Part shown: one piece after another, positions 41,784 through 50,550 of the stretch
Layout of the letters: each line of letters begins with the position of its first letter
How positions within the stretch are numbered: the first letter of the stretch is position 1
DNA from: an uncultured Collinsella sp.
GTDB taxonomy: Bacteria; Actinomycetota; Coriobacteriia; Coriobacteriales; Coriobacteriaceae
NCBI GenBank assembly: GCA_934668875.1
Contig: CAKUON010000008.1
Location: forward strand, 62,001 to 126,000
DNA: 64,000 nt
Direction: 5' to 3'
Notes under the pieces: generated by a model
The model's database searches: none
What the model was told of the DNA's origin: nothing
What the model saw: only the letters and a program-made list of their open reading frames with translations
Made by a program: the position numbers and the translations under genes

Positions 41784-44276
41784 TTAGAGGTAGCGACCGG
41801 TGATGCTCTTGGAGCAGGCCGCGATGTCGCCCGGCGTACCGGCGCAGACGATTTGCCCGCCCGCGTCGCCACCGCCCGGGCCCATGTCGATCACGTAATC
41901 GGCGTTACGGATAAGATCGAGGTCGTGCTCGATCACGACAACTGTGGCGCCCTTGGCAACGAGGCCGTCAAATACACTCAGCAACACCTGAACATCGAGC
42001 GGATGCAGGCCAATCGTGGGCTCGTCGAACAAGAATACGGCATCATCCTGCACACGGCCCATCTCGCTCGCGAGCTTAAGACGCTGCGCCTCGCCGCCCG
42101 AAAGCGCCGGCGTGGGCTCACCGAGCGTGAGATAGCCCAAGCCCAGGTCGTGCAAGGTCTGCAAGCGAGTCTGGACTTTCTTGAGCCCCACCGTGGCATC
42201 GAGCGCTTCGTCCACACTCATGTCCATGAGCTGCGGCAACGTCAGCAAGCTCCCGTCCTTGCCCTCGCGATGGATATGCGAAGCCGCGTCTGCATAGCGT
42301 GAGCCGCGACATGCCGGGCAGACGATCTCGACGTCGGGCAAAAACTGCACGTCGAGCGATATCGAGCCCGTGCCATCGCACGTAGAGCAGCGCAGAGTGC
42401 CAGTGTTGTAGCTAAAGGCGCCCGCCTTGTAGCCGGCTGCCTTGGCCTCGGGCGTACGGGCGAAGGCGCGACGTAGCTCATCATGGATGTCGGCATAGGT
42501 TGCCACCGTCGAGCGCACGTTGGCGCCGATGGGCGTAGCGTCAATCAGGTTGGCGCGGGCAATGCCCTCGGCATCGACCCAACGCACATGTTTTGGCAGG
42601 CGCTCGCCGGCCGCCTGCGCCTTAAGCGCCGGGATGAGCGTCTCAAGCACCAACGTCGTCTTACCCGAACCCGAAACGCCCGTCACCGCGACCAAGCGAC
42701 CGCGCGGGATATCGACTTCGAGCGGTTTGACGGTATGGATGGTATCGGTCGCCATGCGGATATGGCCCTGGTCGAACATTTCGTCGTCAGCCACCTGCGG
42801 CCGCAAGCGCTTGGGGTCTGCGCGCAAAAACGGTGCGATGCGGCTGCCCTGCGATTGCTCGACCTCATCCACCGTACCGGCGGCGATCACATTACCGCCG
42901 CCCGCTCCGGCAACGGGGCCCATCTCGACCAGATAGTCGGCTTCCGCCAGTACGCGCGTATCGTGGTCGACAACGACCACGGTGTTGCCGTCATCCACCA
43001 GATCGCGCATTACACCCACCAAGCCGTCGACATTGGCAGGATGCAAGCCGATCGAGGGCTCGTCCAGCACATAGAGCACACCTGTCGACCGGTTGCGCAC
43101 CACGCGGGCGAGTTGCACGCGCTGGCGCTCACCTGTGGAGAGCGTGGCGCCGGCGCGATCGAGCGAAAGGTAATCGAGACCCAGATCGACCAGACGACGG
43201 GCCGTGCTCAAAAACGAATCGCAGATATCCGTCGCCATGGGCCGCATCTCGGTCGGCAAGGACGCGGGCACGCCGCGCACCCACTCAATCGCCTCGCCCA
43301 GCGTCATGGCCGCCGCCTGTGCCAGATTGATACCGCGCACCTGGGGCTGGCGCGCAGCCTCGGAAAGACGCGTGCCGCCGCAATCGCGGCATGGCCCCTC
43401 GCGCAAAAAGCGTGCAACGCGTTTGAGGCCCTTGTCGTCCTTAACCTTGGCGAGCGCATTCTCAACGGTATAGACGGCGTTGTAATAGGTGAAGTCGAGC
43501 GGCGTGGCGCCCTCGCCGTTTTTGGGAACGTAGAGAATGTGCTTCTTAACCGCCGGGCCATGGAACACGATATCGCGCTCGGCGGGCGTGAGCTGGTTAA
43601 ACGGCACATCGGTGCGCACGCCCATCTCGCCGGCCACCTGTTTCATCAGATCCCACATGAGCGTGCCCCAGGGAAGCACCGCGCCCTCGTTGATGGTCTT
43701 CGACTCGTCGGGCACCAGGCTCGCCTCGTCCACCTCGCGCATGACACCGGTACCGCCGCAGGTAGGGCACGCACCGCCGCTATTGAAAGCCAAATCCTCG
43801 GCACTCGGCGCGTAGAACTCGCGGCCGCATGTCGGACACGTGAGCGACAGGCCTGCAGCCACGTTAAGGCTCGGCTCCACGCGCGCCCCGCAATGCGGGC
43901 ACACGTGATGGGCGCAACGGCTAAAGAGCAGACGCAGGCTATTGTTGAGCTCGGTCATGGTGCCAAAGGTCGAGCGCACGCCTGGCACACTGGGGCGCTG
44001 ATGCAACGCAAGCGCCGCCGGCACGTGCAGCACCTCGTCCACCTGGGCATGTTCTGCCTGCGTTAGGCGACGGCGGGTATAGGTGCTAAGCGCCTCCAGG
44101 TAGCGGCGCGAGCCCTCGGCATAAAGAACCCCCAGCGCCAGCGAGCTCTTACCCGAGCCCGACACGCCGGCAATACCCACGAGCTTTCCCAGCGGAATAT
44201 CGATATCGATGTCCTTAAGGTTATGGACACGCGCGCCGCGCACTTCGATAGCACTTGGTTGTTGCGACACCGTCAT
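41784..44276 (-). CDS. UvrA2-like ABC ATPase
   Basis: 830 residues, shorter than UvrA (about 940). Two ABC cassettes with Walker A GVSGSGKSS and GVSGSGKTT, signatures LSTGERQRV and LSGGEAQRL, and two zinc-finger regions (CPHCG...CPTCG; CSTCDG...CPACRG) are present, but the part corresponding to the UvrB-binding domain is missing, as in the UvrA2 class. UvrA2 proteins are linked to tolerance of DNA-damaging drugs rather than to UvrB-dependent repair. It overlaps the upstream GNAT gene by four bases, so the two form an operon. Confidence 0.9.
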   Translation of the reverse strand: MTVSQQPSAIEVRGARVHNLKDIDIDIPLGKLVGIAGVSGSGKSSLALGVLYAEGSRRYLEALSTYTRRRLTQAEHAQVDEVLHVPAALALHQRPSVPGVRSTFGTMTELNNSLRLLFSRCAHHVCPHCGARVEPSLNVAAGLSLTCPTCGREFYAPSAEDLAFNSGGACPTCGGTGVMREVDEASLVPDESKTINEGAVLPWGTLMWDLMKQVAGEMGVRTDVPFNQLTPAERDIVFHGPAVKKHILYVPKNGEGATPLDFTYYNAVYTVENALAKVKDDKGLKRVARFLREGPCRDCGGTRLSEAARQPQVRGINLAQAAAMTLGEAIEWVRGVPASLPTEMRPMATDICDSFLSTARRLVDLGLDYLSLDRAGATLSTGERQRVQLARVVRNRSTGVLYVLDEPSIGLHPANVDGLVGVMRDLVDDGNTVVVVDHDTRVLAEADYLVEMGPVAGAGGGNVIAAGTVDEVEQSQGSRIAPFLRADPKRLRPQVADDEMFDQGHIRMATDTIHTVKPLEVDIPRGRLVAVTGVSGSGKTTLVLETLIPALKAQAAGERLPKHVRWVDAEGIARANLIDATPIGANVRSTVATYADIHDELRRAFARTPEAKAAGYKAGAFSYNTGTLRCSTCDGTGSISLDVQFLPDVEIVCPACRGSRYADAASHIHREGKDGSLLTLPQLMDMSVDEALDATVGLKKVQTRLQTLHDLGLGYLTLGEPTPALSGGEAQRLKLASEMGRVQDDAVFLFDEPTIGLHPLDVQVLLSVFDGLVAKGATVVVIEHDLDLIRNADYVIDMGPGGGDAGGQIVCAGTPGDIAACSKSITGRYL

Positions 44277-44830
44277 CGCTCCCCTTCAGCCCGCCCGCAC
44301 CAGTCTTCGCGGGTCAAATACGTAAAGTACTCGGTACGTACATCGTCCATAAGCTCGCAGGGCACGTCGCATTCAACGTGATGGGGCGCAAACCCACATT
44401 TTTGCTGCACGCGCAACGACTTATTGTTGCCCTCGTAGTATCCGCACCAAAGCGCCTTGCAGCCAAGCGTTTCGAACGCATAGCGCTGTATAGCTCGCAC
44501 CGCTTCGGGAGCAAAGCCTCGACCCCAGTACGGCTTGGCGATCCAATACCCCACCTCGAACTCGAGTCCAGCCCTTTGACCGTTCGACTCGCAGCGAGAC
44601 GGCATGAGCCCGATGCTGCCCACGGGCTCGTCTGTCGCAGCCAGGCAAACGGCAAAGGTGTGGGGCGCGGAAAAGACCGTCCGAATGATCTCTCTACTTT
44701 CTTCGATGCTTTGATGGGGCGGCCAGCCTGCAGCCGGCCCAACGTCCGGATCGCTCGCATATGCAAACAGGCTCGCCGCATCTGTCTCGCGCCACAGACG
44801 AAGCGTCAAGCGCTCAGTATGAATCGCCAT
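44273..44830 (-). CDS. GNAT acetyltransferase, RimJ/RimL type
   Basis: 185 residues. TERLTLRLWRETDAASLFAYASDPDVG and the acetyl-CoA-binding IAKPYWGRGFAPEAVRA are characteristic of RimJ/L-like N-acetyltransferases that modify protein N-termini or antibiotics. Its stop overlaps the UvrA2-like start (ATGA), so they are cotranscribed. Substrate unknown; drug resistance together with UvrA2 is a guess. Confidence 0.9.
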   Translation of the reverse strand: MAIHTERLTLRLWRETDAASLFAYASDPDVGPAAGWPPHQSIEESREIIRTVFSAPHTFAVCLAATDEPVGSIGLMPSRCESNGQRAGLEFEVGYWIAKPYWGRGFAPEAVRAIQRYAFETLGCKALWCGYYEGNNKSLRVQQKCGFAPHHVECDVPCELMDDVRTEYFTYLTREDWCGRAEGER

Positions 44831-44850
44831 GTTTTAACCTCTCAGTATCA

Positions 44851-44881
44851 ATGTGACAAATGGACTGTCCCTTTGTCACAT
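44851..44881. repeat. TGTCCC-family palindrome after the AAA ATPase gene
   Basis: ATGTGACAAA and TTTGTCACAT are inverted repeats around a loop containing GGACTGTCC. It overlaps the last base of the AAA ATPase stop codon (44881-44883). Confidence 0.75.
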
Positions 44882-45999
44882 CACTCATGCCACAGGACGC
44901 GGTCGCGGATGTACTCACCCAGCATGGGCACAGTAAAGCGGACGAGACCGTATCCGGCCGCCTCGATGACGCGCTCGCGAATCAGGCTTGCGCGGTACTT
45001 GCTCGCCCAACTCTGGGTTCGGTCGCAGCGCTCGATGATATCCGCCATGCGTGTCGGCTTGTTCTCGTCAACCGCCATCGCCTCGATAAACAGACGCTGC
45101 GGGCTGCGGAGCCCGTAATACAGCGGTGCGTCGACCGCTTCGTAGAACTCGGAGATGGCATCCGTGTGGCCAGCCTCGACATCGCGCCCTTCGATGGCCT
45201 GCGAACCACGCCGGGTAGCAGACCGCCACATGTAATAGCCCACCAGCTGGACCATATAGGGATGTCCCATGCTCTTGTGCGCCGCAAGGTCCGCCGTCTC
45301 CGCATCAACGTTAAGGCCGGCATCCTGAACCGTCTGGATAAACGCATCGCGTACCTTAGGCAAAGAGATCACCCCCAGCGTACGCTGCTGAGCACGGCGT
45401 AAAAACGTCACGCTCGGCTCTTCGAGCAGGTCGTCCACCATACTGGGCAGGCCGGCAAACACCAAGGCAAGACCGCGTTGCTCGCTATCGGGCAGGCCCG
45501 TGGCATCTTGGTCTCCCAGCACCTGCTGATAGAGAACGGCCAAGGCAGCCAACTCCTCGATAGATGCCGACTGCGCTTCGTCAATCGCAAACAGGATGCC
45601 TTTTCCCGACCCAAGCTTTTTGAGGCGTTCGTTGACCAACCCGCGCAGCGTTTCGCCCTTTGCACGCGCCGCCTCGACCGACATCCGGCCAAACGACGGG
45701 CCGAATTCCATAGATGTCACGACGGGCTTATTCGAGCGAAGCGCGTCGGCCAAGCGGTCGCATAAGCCAAGCGAGGCGGAATCGGAGACAACCGCCCATC
45801 CGCGCTCATTGGCTAGACGTTGCAGTTCCCGCAGGAGAACCGTCTTGCCGCAGCCGCGGTTTCCCGTAATGAGCATGAGCCTGCCCGGCGCTCCGGCGCC
45901 GTTATCGAGCCCTTCCTCGAAATCTTCGATGACCGACTCGCGACCGATGAGTATCGGGGGCCGCTTGCCTGCCGTTGGCTTAAAGGGATTTGGATTCAT
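44881..45999 (-). CDS. AAA ATPase with C-terminal winged helix (Orc1/Cdc6-like)
   Basis: 372 residues. Walker A GNRGCGKT (45-52) and Walker B LFAIDEAQ (about 135-142) with a sensor region AGLPSMVDDLL. The C-terminal ~80 residues look like a winged helix (DIIERCDRTQSWASKYRASLI, YGLVRFTVPMLGEY). Such stand-alone ATPases are often found as unlinked STAND-like or defence-related genes; the function is not known. GGAGG precedes the ATG. Three phased TTATACC repeats lie just upstream. Confidence 0.82.
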   Translation of the reverse strand: MNPNPFKPTAGKRPPILIGRESVIEDFEEGLDNGAGAPGRLMLITGNRGCGKTVLLRELQRLANERGWAVVSDSASLGLCDRLADALRSNKPVVTSMEFGPSFGRMSVEAARAKGETLRGLVNERLKKLGSGKGILFAIDEAQSASIEELAALAVLYQQVLGDQDATGLPDSEQRGLALVFAGLPSMVDDLLEEPSVTFLRRAQQRTLGVISLPKVRDAFIQTVQDAGLNVDAETADLAAHKSMGHPYMVQLVGYYMWRSATRRGSQAIEGRDVEAGHTDAISEFYEAVDAPLYYGLRSPQRLFIEAMAVDENKPTRMADIIERCDRTQSWASKYRASLIRERVIEAAGYGLVRFTVPMLGEYIRDRVLWHE

Positions 46000-46034
46000 G
46001 TCGGCCTCCTCTGATTGGCAAACCCTAGTAATAG

Positions 46035-46061
46035 TTATACCAACTTATACCGAGTTATACC
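46035..46061. promoter_or_regulatory. Three TTATACC repeats at exact 10-bp spacing
   Basis: TTATACC occurs at 46035, 46045 and 46055, so all copies face the same side of the helix. On the minus strand they read GGTATAA, each containing a possible -10. They lie 36 bases upstream of the AAA ATPase start, so an operator of cooperative regulator binding is likely. Confidence 0.5.
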
Positions 46062-46066
46062 AATAG

Positions 46067-46099
46067 CATGTGACAAAGGGGCTGTCCCTTTGTCACATG
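46067..46099. repeat. TGTCCC-family palindrome at the TetM-like gene stop
   Basis: Perfect 14-bp arms CATGTGACAAAGGG (46067-46080) and CCCTTTGTCACATG (46086-46099) with loop GCTGT. The stop codon of the TetM-like gene (46093-46095) lies inside the right arm. Confidence 0.8.
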
Positions 46100-48096
46100 T
46101 GGCCGAAAAACTCGGCGTCTGCTGCTCGCCAGGGGCGGAAGGTGGTGGGGTCGACCTTTACGTGGGCTGCGGCGGGTACGTCGTACCATTTGACCGTGTA
46201 GCCGGCGCCGTGGGCGCAAAAGACCGAGTCGGGCGTGTTGGGCAGATCGGCCTCGGGCTCATAGGCGGCCGCCTCGATTACGCGCTCGGTATCATGACAG
46301 GCCGCATAACCGGCGAACTCCAGGTACAGATGCCCGCGACCGCTCGTGTAGGCAGCCACCTCCAGCGCATAATCCTGCACCTCGGATGCCGGAACGCAAC
46401 CCACAAGCTTCGCCCGGTCTCCCACCATCGTCGGCGGCTCGTACTCGGCACTCATGCGCGTGGCATCCGAGAGCGCCCGGCCCACGCACTCCCCCGGCAC
46501 CTCGAGCTCAAAGTGGTACCACGGCTCCAACAGCACGGCTGCGCCTGCCTCGCGCGCCTGCATCAAGCCCTGGCGAATCGCGCGGTACGTGGCCTGGCGA
46601 AAATCTCCGCCCTCGGTGTGTTTGGCATGCGCGCGGCCGCCCGTGAGCGTAATGCGCACATCGGTGATGAGCGAGCCGGTCAGCACGCCCAGGTGATCGC
46701 GCTCCATGGCGTTGGTGAGTGCCAAACGCTGCCAGTTAAGATCGAGCTCGTCGGTCGAGGTCACGGTGCCAAACTGCACGCCCGAACCCTCTGGCAACGG
46801 CTCCAGGCTCAAATGTACCTCGGCATAGTGGCGCAGTGGCTCAAAGTGGCCCACACCCTCGACCGGCTGCGAGATAGTCTCCTTATAGAGAATGCCGCCG
46901 GGCTCGAACTCGACCGCAAGGCCAAAACGATCGGCCAGCACGCGCTGCACGACCTCGAGCTGCACGGCACCCATCAACTGCAGGTGAATCTGCTCAAGAT
47001 GCGTATTCCAGCTTACGCCGAGCATGGGATCTTCGTCCGCCAACTCAGTCAATGCTTTGAACACCGTATGGACGTCGTGTTCGCCCGGCAGCACCGTATA
47101 GGTGAGAACTGGCGCAATGACGGGCGCATCGCCCGCGGGCTCCGCGCCCAGGGCGTCCCCTGGGCGAACGTGCGCAAGGCCCGTCACGGCGCAGATACCG
47201 CCAGCGGCAACTTCCTGGGCAAGCTCGTATTTCTCGCCGTTATAGATGCGCACTTGATCGACCTTCTGCTCCCATGCCTCGGCACCGGAACGTCCGTCAA
47301 TCATCTGCCTGGCGTGCAGCGTGCCGCCGGTCACTTTAACCCAAGCCAAACGCTCGCCGCGATCTCCGCGGCTGACACGATAGACGCGCGCGGCAAACTC
47401 CGGGAGCCATGCCTGTTCGCGCATCAGCACGCATATGCCATCCAGCAGCTCGTCCACGCCTCGGTCCTTGAGCGCCGAGCCGGCAAAACAGGGAAAGAGC
47501 TTGCGCTCGGCAACCATGCGCGACAGCGTTGCGACAGAAAGCTCGCCCGCTTCAAAAAACTCCTCGAGCGCCGCCTCGTCCAACGCGGCAGCGTCCTCCT
47601 GAACGGCACCGCCCGCCAGCAGTTCGCTGGCATCCAGGCAGCCTTCGGAAAGACGCTGCCCAAGCTGTCCCAGCAAAACATCACGGCCGGGATTCTCCAA
47701 ATCGATCTTGTTGATATAGATAAACGTCGGGATGTCATAGCGCGCAAGCAGGCGCCACAGGGTTTCGGTGTGCCCCTGCATGCTATCGTTGGCGCCCACA
47801 ACCAAAATCGCATAGTCGAGCGCGCGCAGCGTGCGCTCCGCCTCGGCCGAAAAATCGACATGACCTGGTGCATCCACGAGCATGACATGGGTATCGCCAT
47901 GCTCGAGCACGGCCTGCGACGAGAAGATCGTAATGCCGCGCTCGCGCTCGATCGCGTTAGTGTCCAGGTGCGAATCGCCATCGTCCACGCGGCCGCGCTT
48001 GCGAATGCGACCCGCGTTGAACAGCATGGCCTCGGCCAGCGTGGTCTTGCCGGCATCGACATGCGCCAAGATTCCAACGACCGCTTGCTTCGTCAT
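46093..48096 (-). CDS. TetM-like ribosomal protection GTPase
   Basis: 667 residues of the EF-G-like TetM/TetO group. G-domain motifs are GILAHVDAGKTT, ERGITIFSS, DAPGHVDF and NKIDL; the domains IV-V part carries GRAHAKHTEGGDF and TMVGDRAKLVGCVPASEVQDY. True Tet proteins release tetracycline from ribosomes; this one is from a diverged chromosomal branch with the C-terminal extension changed, so resistance is uncertain. Start at 48096 with AGAGGAG upstream. GC and codon use match neighbours, no sign of recent transfer. Confidence 0.85.
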   Translation of the reverse strand: MTKQAVVGILAHVDAGKTTLAEAMLFNAGRIRKRGRVDDGDSHLDTNAIERERGITIFSSQAVLEHGDTHVMLVDAPGHVDFSAEAERTLRALDYAILVVGANDSMQGHTETLWRLLARYDIPTFIYINKIDLENPGRDVLLGQLGQRLSEGCLDASELLAGGAVQEDAAALDEAALEEFFEAGELSVATLSRMVAERKLFPCFAGSALKDRGVDELLDGICVLMREQAWLPEFAARVYRVSRGDRGERLAWVKVTGGTLHARQMIDGRSGAEAWEQKVDQVRIYNGEKYELAQEVAAGGICAVTGLAHVRPGDALGAEPAGDAPVIAPVLTYTVLPGEHDVHTVFKALTELADEDPMLGVSWNTHLEQIHLQLMGAVQLEVVQRVLADRFGLAVEFEPGGILYKETISQPVEGVGHFEPLRHYAEVHLSLEPLPEGSGVQFGTVTSTDELDLNWQRLALTNAMERDHLGVLTGSLITDVRITLTGGRAHAKHTEGGDFRQATYRAIRQGLMQAREAGAAVLLEPWYHFELEVPGECVGRALSDATRMSAEYEPPTMVGDRAKLVGCVPASEVQDYALEVAAYTSGRGHLYLEFAGYAACHDTERVIEAAAYEPEADLPNTPDSVFCAHGAGYTVKWYDVPAAAHVKVDPTTFRPWRAADAEFFGHM

Positions 48097-48341
48097 GGCT
48101 CTCCTCTTATTGCAAGCCCATCGCACGCGGCAACGGGCATCCTCGTTCCACACTGGATGATACAATTTACGGGCCGGCGGGCGAAGCGGGCCCTATCCCC
48201 CGACCGAGCTCATCGCCCCGCGTTGCCGCGCGGCGATTTTCGTAGGTTCGCGCCTTGCGAAAGCCGGCACCTCCCCTTTTTGTCTGTCCGGGCTCATCTG
48301 GGGCAGTAACAACGCGAGCCCCACAACTGCGAGGAGCCACC
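48097..48341 (+). other. Intergenic region with GC-rich leader before mscL
   Basis: 245 bases without a gene. Several small hairpins can be drawn (GCCCCGCGTTGCCGCGCGGC; TTTCG-AGG with CCT-CGAAA around 48236-48263). A long structured 5' leader of mscL is possible, but no known riboswitch class is recognised. Confidence 0.35.
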
Positions 48342-48767
48342 ATGAAGGCATTGCTCAACGAGTTCAAGGAATTCATCAATCGCGGCAACGTGATGGACAT
48401 GGCTGTCGGCGTGATTATCGGCGGCGCTTTCACCGCCATCGTGACCTCGCTTACCGACAACATCATCAACCCGCTTATCTCCGTGATTGCCGGCGGCAGC
48501 GCCACCGAGATCTCAGGGCTGGTGGTGCCGGGCACCAATATCGACTTTGGCGCGTTCATCGGCGCGTGCATCAACTTTTTGATTGTGGCGGCGATCGTCT
48601 TTGCCATCGTCAAGGCTTTCAACAAAGCACAGGAGATTGGCGACAGGCTTGCCGGCGCCGCCGCCGAGGAAGCCGCGCCGGCGCCCGTCTGCCCGTATTG
48701 CCTGGAGGAGGTCCACGAGGGCGCGACCAAGTGTTGTCACTGCGGAAGTGAGCTGCCCAAGAAGTAG
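48342..48767 (+). CDS. mscL: Large-conductance mechanosensitive channel with C-terminal zinc ribbon
   Basis: 141 residues. MscL opens on membrane tension to release solutes. N-terminal FKEFINRGNVMDMAVGVIIGGAFTAIVTSL and the second helix INFLIVAAIVFAIVKAF are typical. Instead of the usual short helical bundle the C-terminus ends in CPYCLEEVHEGATKCCHCGSE, a four-cysteine zinc-ribbon, which is uncommon and may bind zinc in the cytoplasm. GAGGAG precedes the ATG. Confidence 0.93.
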   Translation: MKALLNEFKEFINRGNVMDMAVGVIIGGAFTAIVTSLTDNIINPLISVIAGGSATEISGLVVPGTNIDFGAFIGACINFLIVAAIVFAIVKAFNKAQEIGDRLAGAAAEEAAPAPVCPYCLEEVHEGATKCCHCGSELPKK

Positions 48768-48821
48768 CCGCGAAGGCGCAACGCCCCGAGCGGCGAATGC
48801 CCCAGACGACGCGTTTTACCA

Positions 48822-48847
48822 AAAATGGCCCCACCCGGGGCCATTTT
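48822..48847. terminator. Terminator between mscL and the GNAT gene
   Basis: AAAATGGCCCC and GGGGCCATTTT form an 11-bp stem with an ACCC-type loop, between convergent genes. Confidence 0.85.
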
Positions 48848-48881
48848 CATTTAGATGGAGTGTTGACACGCGTCCCCGCTC

Positions 48882-49370
48882 TTACGCCTCGCGCAGCCAA
48901 TCGAACGCGACACGCGCCGTACCGTCCGACACATATACGATACCGGCGCGCTTAAACCCGGCCTTGGCGATGGCGCCCTGCATGGGCAAGTTGTCCTCGT
49001 GCGTGTCGATACGCAGATGGTCGGCGCGTTCCTTGGCAAAGGCAAACATCGCTGCCGCGATACCGTGCACGGTGCCGTCGGATGCCACGCGATGCAGCAC
49101 GGCATACGGAATTTCGCTGCGCCATTGACCGTCCTCGATCACATCATAGGAACTGTCCGGACCCGGCAAAAAGGCGAACGTCGCCACCACGCGACCGTCC
49201 TCCTCACATACATAGCTACCGCCCGCAGCGATATCGCTTTTGAGCTGCTCGGCCGAGGGCGTGCCTACCGGCCACTGCGTAGCATTGCCATGCTCGCGCA
49301 TAAAAGCGCGGGCGACGTCGTAGATAGCCATGACGGCGGGAATGTCGGTATCGAGGGTTTTTCTGATCAT
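48882..49370 (-). CDS. GNAT acetyltransferase
   Basis: 162 residues. MIRKTLDTDIPAVMAIYDVARAFM and the acetyl-CoA region LHRVASDGTVHGIAAAMFAFAKE followed by RIDTHEDNLPMQGAIAKAGF are typical GNAT segments. Substrate unknown. The start at 49370 has only a weak ribosome site. Convergent with mscL. Confidence 0.88.
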   Translation of the reverse strand: MIRKTLDTDIPAVMAIYDVARAFMREHGNATQWPVGTPSAEQLKSDIAAGGSYVCEEDGRVVATFAFLPGPDSSYDVIEDGQWRSEIPYAVLHRVASDGTVHGIAAAMFAFAKERADHLRIDTHEDNLPMQGAIAKAGFKRAGIVYVSDGTARVAFDWLREA

Positions 49371-49447
49371 CGCGCGGCGACCTCACGTTTATTGGTATCA
49401 CTTTGATTGAGCAATGATACCAGCGTTTAGAGAGGGGCGCGAAGCGG

Positions 49448-49744
49448 ATGGGAAGCAAAAAGCGTGCCGCCTGGTCAAAGGCCAAAAGCGAGTTTTTGGG
49501 CGCTGCCGCCGGCGGCGATATGAGCGACCTGTTTGCGCGCGAAGGCGATCGTCGCGACGCCCTGGATGCCGAGCGCGACGAGGCCTGGCGCTACAAGTCG
49601 TGCGAGCGCAAGAACCGCTACGACACGCGCGTCGAGGCCGAAGCCGTTATGGCCGATTGCGAGAATCGTGGGCGCCGCGGTTTAGCCTGCTATAAATGCG
49701 AGTACTGCGGCGGCTGGCACTTGACGTCGCATCCTTGGAAATAG
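49448..49744 (+). CDS. Small zinc-finger-like protein
   Basis: 98 residues. The C-terminal half has CERKNRYDTRVEA and CYKCEYCGGWHLTS, i.e. one Cys, then CxxC and a following His, consistent with a small zinc site that may bind nucleic acid. The N-terminus is basic. Similar small proteins are known in Actinobacteria without a function. Ribosome site is weak (GAAGCGG). Confidence 0.65.
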   Translation: MGSKKRAAWSKAKSEFLGAAAGGDMSDLFAREGDRRDALDAERDEAWRYKSCERKNRYDTRVEAEAVMADCENRGRRGLACYKCEYCGGWHLTSHPWK

Positions 49745-49770
49745 ATCGCGCTGCGCCCTCGCGTTGAGCG

Positions 49771-50487
49771 CTACTCGGCAGATGACGGACGCGGCGGCAC
49801 CAAAACGTCGTAGCGAACGGCCTTACCCGCTAGTTGATAGCTCGGCTTCATACCGGCAAGCAACGGGCCCTTCACCGGTCGTTTAATAACGACTTTACGC
49901 GGATGCACGGCAAGTGCGGCCTCGACCAACGTCTCCTCGTCGGCGCACGGCTGCTCCAAATGATGCAGCAACTGAAACTTCTTTTTGACCGCCGCGCTCT
50001 TGGTGCGCTCGGGAAACATGGGGTCTAGATATACCACATCGGGTGCGGCGAGCTCGCCTTGCTCAATCGAAGCGGCGGTCTGGTGAAGACCGGCAATGCT
50101 GTCCTCGCCCGCGTGCAGGCGCATGCGCGCCACGGCATCCGCAAGCGCAGGATCATCTGCCGCGCGGTCCAAGGCATCCTGGAGCAGCGCCGCGATTACA
50201 CGGTCCTGCTCATACAAATCGACCGCAAAGCCCGCGGCGGCCAACAGCAGCGAATCCTCGCCAAAACCTGCCGTCGCATCGATTGCCCACGGATGTTCAA
50301 TACCTTTCGTGCGTGCGGCCTTCACCAGCAACTCCTGCTGCAGGCGGCCCTGCTTGAGTCGCGGAAGCATGCGGGTAAAATCGGCGCGCAGCTCCATCGT
50401 GCCATCGGTGAGCGTGAGGCCCTCGGGTGTCCTGGTTAACTCAAGCCCTGCCGCCTGCGCAACAGAAAAGGGATCGACGACGCCCAT
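49771..50487 (-). CDS. rsmJ: 16S rRNA m2G1516 methyltransferase RsmJ
   Basis: 238 residues. The family signature DPMFPERTKSAAVKK and the SAM-binding IDATAGFGEDSLLLAAAG are both present. It methylates G1516 of 16S rRNA. The ATG at 50487 has AAGGAGT six bases upstream; a GTG two codons earlier is less likely. The small membrane-protein gene ends 64 bases upstream on the same strand, so they may be cotranscribed. Confidence 0.9.
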   Translation of the reverse strand: MGVVDPFSVAQAAGLELTRTPEGLTLTDGTMELRADFTRMLPRLKQGRLQQELLVKAARTKGIEHPWAIDATAGFGEDSLLLAAAGFAVDLYEQDRVIAALLQDALDRAADDPALADAVARMRLHAGEDSIAGLHQTAASIEQGELAAPDVVYLDPMFPERTKSAAVKKKFQLLHHLEQPCADEETLVEAALAVHPRKVVIKRPVKGPLLAGMKPSYQLAGKAVRYDVLVPPRPSSAE

Positions 50488-50550
50488 GGGCACTCCTTAG
50501 CAAACAAAACGAATACGTGGGCGCCATTCATGTCGGCACCCAACCGTCCG

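Noticed and set aside
46035..46061. Three TTATACC repeats as origin iterons or a mini-CRISPR
   Set aside because: Units are only 7 bases with 3-base gaps, no replication gene or AT-rich origin is adjacent; an operator is a simpler reading.
46015..48309. A 764-codon open frame on the plus strand opposite the TetM-like gene
   Set aside because: It is the complement of a clear GTPase gene with all motifs; high GC creates long antisense frames. No ribosome site or domain.
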